Assembly: GCA_017621195.1 (NCBI GenBank) | Contig: JAGATO010000192.1 | Span: 1-7,017 of the forward strand | Direction: 5' to 3' | From: Bacillota bacterium | GTDB lineage: Bacteria > Bacillota > Clostridia > Peptostreptococcales > Anaerovoracaceae | DNA: 7,017 nucleotides | In this document: positions 6,309 through 7,017 of the stretch, piece after piece | Layout: each line of letters starts with the position of its first letter | Position numbering within the stretch: the first letter of the stretch is position 1 | Made by a program: the position numbers and the translations under genes | Notes under the pieces: generated by a model | The model's input: the letters and a program-made list of their open reading frames with translations, nothing else | Databases searched by the model: none | What the model was told of the DNA's origin: nothing

Positions 6309-6341
6309 GACGCATTGGATTTTTCCAATGCGTCTTTTTTT
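6309..6341. terminator. Strong intrinsic terminator, shared with convergent rarA
   Basis: A perfect 11-base stem, GACGCATTGGA (6309-6319) with TCCAATGCGTC (6324-6334), has a TTTT loop and is followed by seven Ts (6335-6341) on the plus strand. It ends the permease-hydrolase operon 17 bases after its stop. On the minus strand the hairpin begins just after the rarA stop codon (6342-6340) and is followed by ATTTTG, so it probably also ends rarA transcription, less efficiently. Confidence 0.93.
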
Positions 6342-7017
6342 AATCGTTCTTTTTGTGCCACTCTTCGATGGCCGCCAACCGCTCGCGGACTTTGGCTTCC
6401 GTTCCCTGATTGGTGGGACGGTAGTATTTTCTGTCCTGTAACGCTTCTGGAAGGCACTTCATATTTGTGATTTTATCTTCCGTATCGTGAGCGTATTGAT
6501 ATCCTGCACCGTATTCCAGCTCCTTCATCAGCTTTGTGGGAGCATTGCGGATCTGCAGCGGAACCGGCTCCGCCATGCCCTTGATGGCGTCCTTCTTCGC
6601 ACTTTCGTAAGCCATGTACAGCGCATTGGATTTGGGAGCCAGCGCCATGTACGTCACCGCGTGAGTCAGGTGAACGCTGCACTCCGGCATCCCGATAAAG
6701 TGGCAGGCCTGGTACGCCGCCACGGCGATCTCCAGCGCTCGGCTGTCGGCCAGTCCCACGTCCTCACTGGCGAACCGCACCACGCGGCGCACCACGTACA
6801 ATGGATCTTCACCGCCTTCCAACATGCGGGCCAGCCAGTAGACGGCTGCGTTCACATCGCTGTTACGCATGGACTTGTGTAACGCAGAAATCAGATTATA
6901 ATGTTCTTCCCCGTTTTTATCGTATAATAACGATTTTTTACTGGTACACTGTTCCAGTGTTTCCATGGTTACGGTGATGGTCGTTCCGTCTTCGCTGATA
7001 TCCCCGTTCAACACCAC
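6340..7017 (-). CDS. rarA: Replication-associated recombination protein RarA/MgsA, C-terminal half (truncated by window edge)
   Basis: The C-terminal 226 or so residues of the RarA/MgsA/WRNIP1 family, a clamp-loader-like AAA+ ATPase that acts at stalled replication forks. The conserved C-terminal tetramerisation and helical domain is clear: KSLLYDKNGEEHYNLISALHKS (about 28-49), SDVNAAVYWLARMLEGGEDPLYVVRRVVRFASEDVGLAD (about 53-91), PECSVHLTHAVTYMALAPKSN (about 110-130) and LQIRNAPTKLMKELEYGAGYQYAHD (about 154-178). The family is about 420-450 residues, so the ATPase half with Walker A and B lies beyond the right edge, and the first codon seen here (GTG on the minus strand) is internal. It converges on the permease operon and shares its terminator. 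It is a housekeeping gene and gives no sign of functional connection with the rest of the locus. Confidence 0.93.
   Translation of the reverse strand: MVLNGDISEDGTTITVTMETLEQCTSKKSLLYDKNGEEHYNLISALHKSMRNSDVNAAVYWLARMLEGGEDPLYVVRRVVRFASEDVGLADSRALEIAVAAYQACHFIGMPECSVHLTHAVTYMALAPKSNALYMAYESAKKDAIKGMAEPVPLQIRNAPTKLMKELEYGAGYQYAHDTEDKITNMKCLPEALQDRKYYRPTNQGTEAKVRERLAAIEEWHKKND

Noticed and set aside
1..7017. CRISPR array, tRNA, rRNA, insertion sequence or phage genes
   Set aside because: I saw no regularly spaced repeats, no tRNA or rRNA-like segments, and no transposase, integrase or terminal inverted repeats in the window.

Overview
The window looks like chromosomal DNA from an anaerobic member of the Bacillota (Firmicutes), probably a clostridial-type or gut-associated lineage. 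This rests on the purine-rich Shine-Dalgarno sites (AGGAGG, AAAGGAG, AGGGGGAG), the tightly packed genes, the balanced base composition with AT-rich intergenic DNA, and the gene families present. I cannot assign a genus from the sequence alone.

Layout, left to right. (1) Positions 2-1108 (+) hold the C-terminal three quarters or so of an N-acyl-D-amino-acid deacylase (D-aminoacylase, amidohydrolase superfamily), cut by the window edge. (2) A hairpin at 1138-1181, with A/T tracts on both sides, separates it from a convergent two-gene minus-strand operon. (3) That operon reads from 3775 down to 1213: first a 592-residue sigma-54-dependent AAA+ activator, then, one base after its stop codon, a 260-residue protein with a class A beta-lactamase-like fold that has lost its catalytic residues. 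(4) The 342-base divergent intergenic region (3776-4117) holds a near-perfect -24/-12 sigma-54 promoter (TGGCAC-N5-TTGC, 4037-4051) and, about 160-180 bases upstream of the predicted start of transcription, two tandem 20-base repeats (3873-3912) with internal dyad symmetry, ideal enhancer sites for the activator. (5) The sigma-54 promoter drives a plus-strand operon: an APC-superfamily (LAT-like) amino acid permease (4118-5494) and a second beta-lactamase-like serine hydrolase with an intact SxxK/SDN/KTG active site and no signal peptide (5518-6291). The operon ends in a strong hairpin terminator (6309-6341). (6) The convergent rarA/mgsA gene (minus strand, cut by the right edge) marks a return to housekeeping DNA.

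Working model (inference). The locus is a dedicated sigma-54-controlled uptake and processing system for an amino-acid-like compound. The permease imports it, the cytoplasmic active-site-serine hydrolase cleaves a peptide, amide or lactam bond, and the neighbouring D-aminoacylase, if part of the same system, points to N-acyl-D-amino acids or D-amino-acid-containing fragments such as those from peptidoglycan. The most unusual element is the pairing of an active hydrolase in the target operon with a catalytically dead paralogue in the regulator operon. The dead copy, translationally coupled to the activator, may be a ligand-binding sensor or partner for it.
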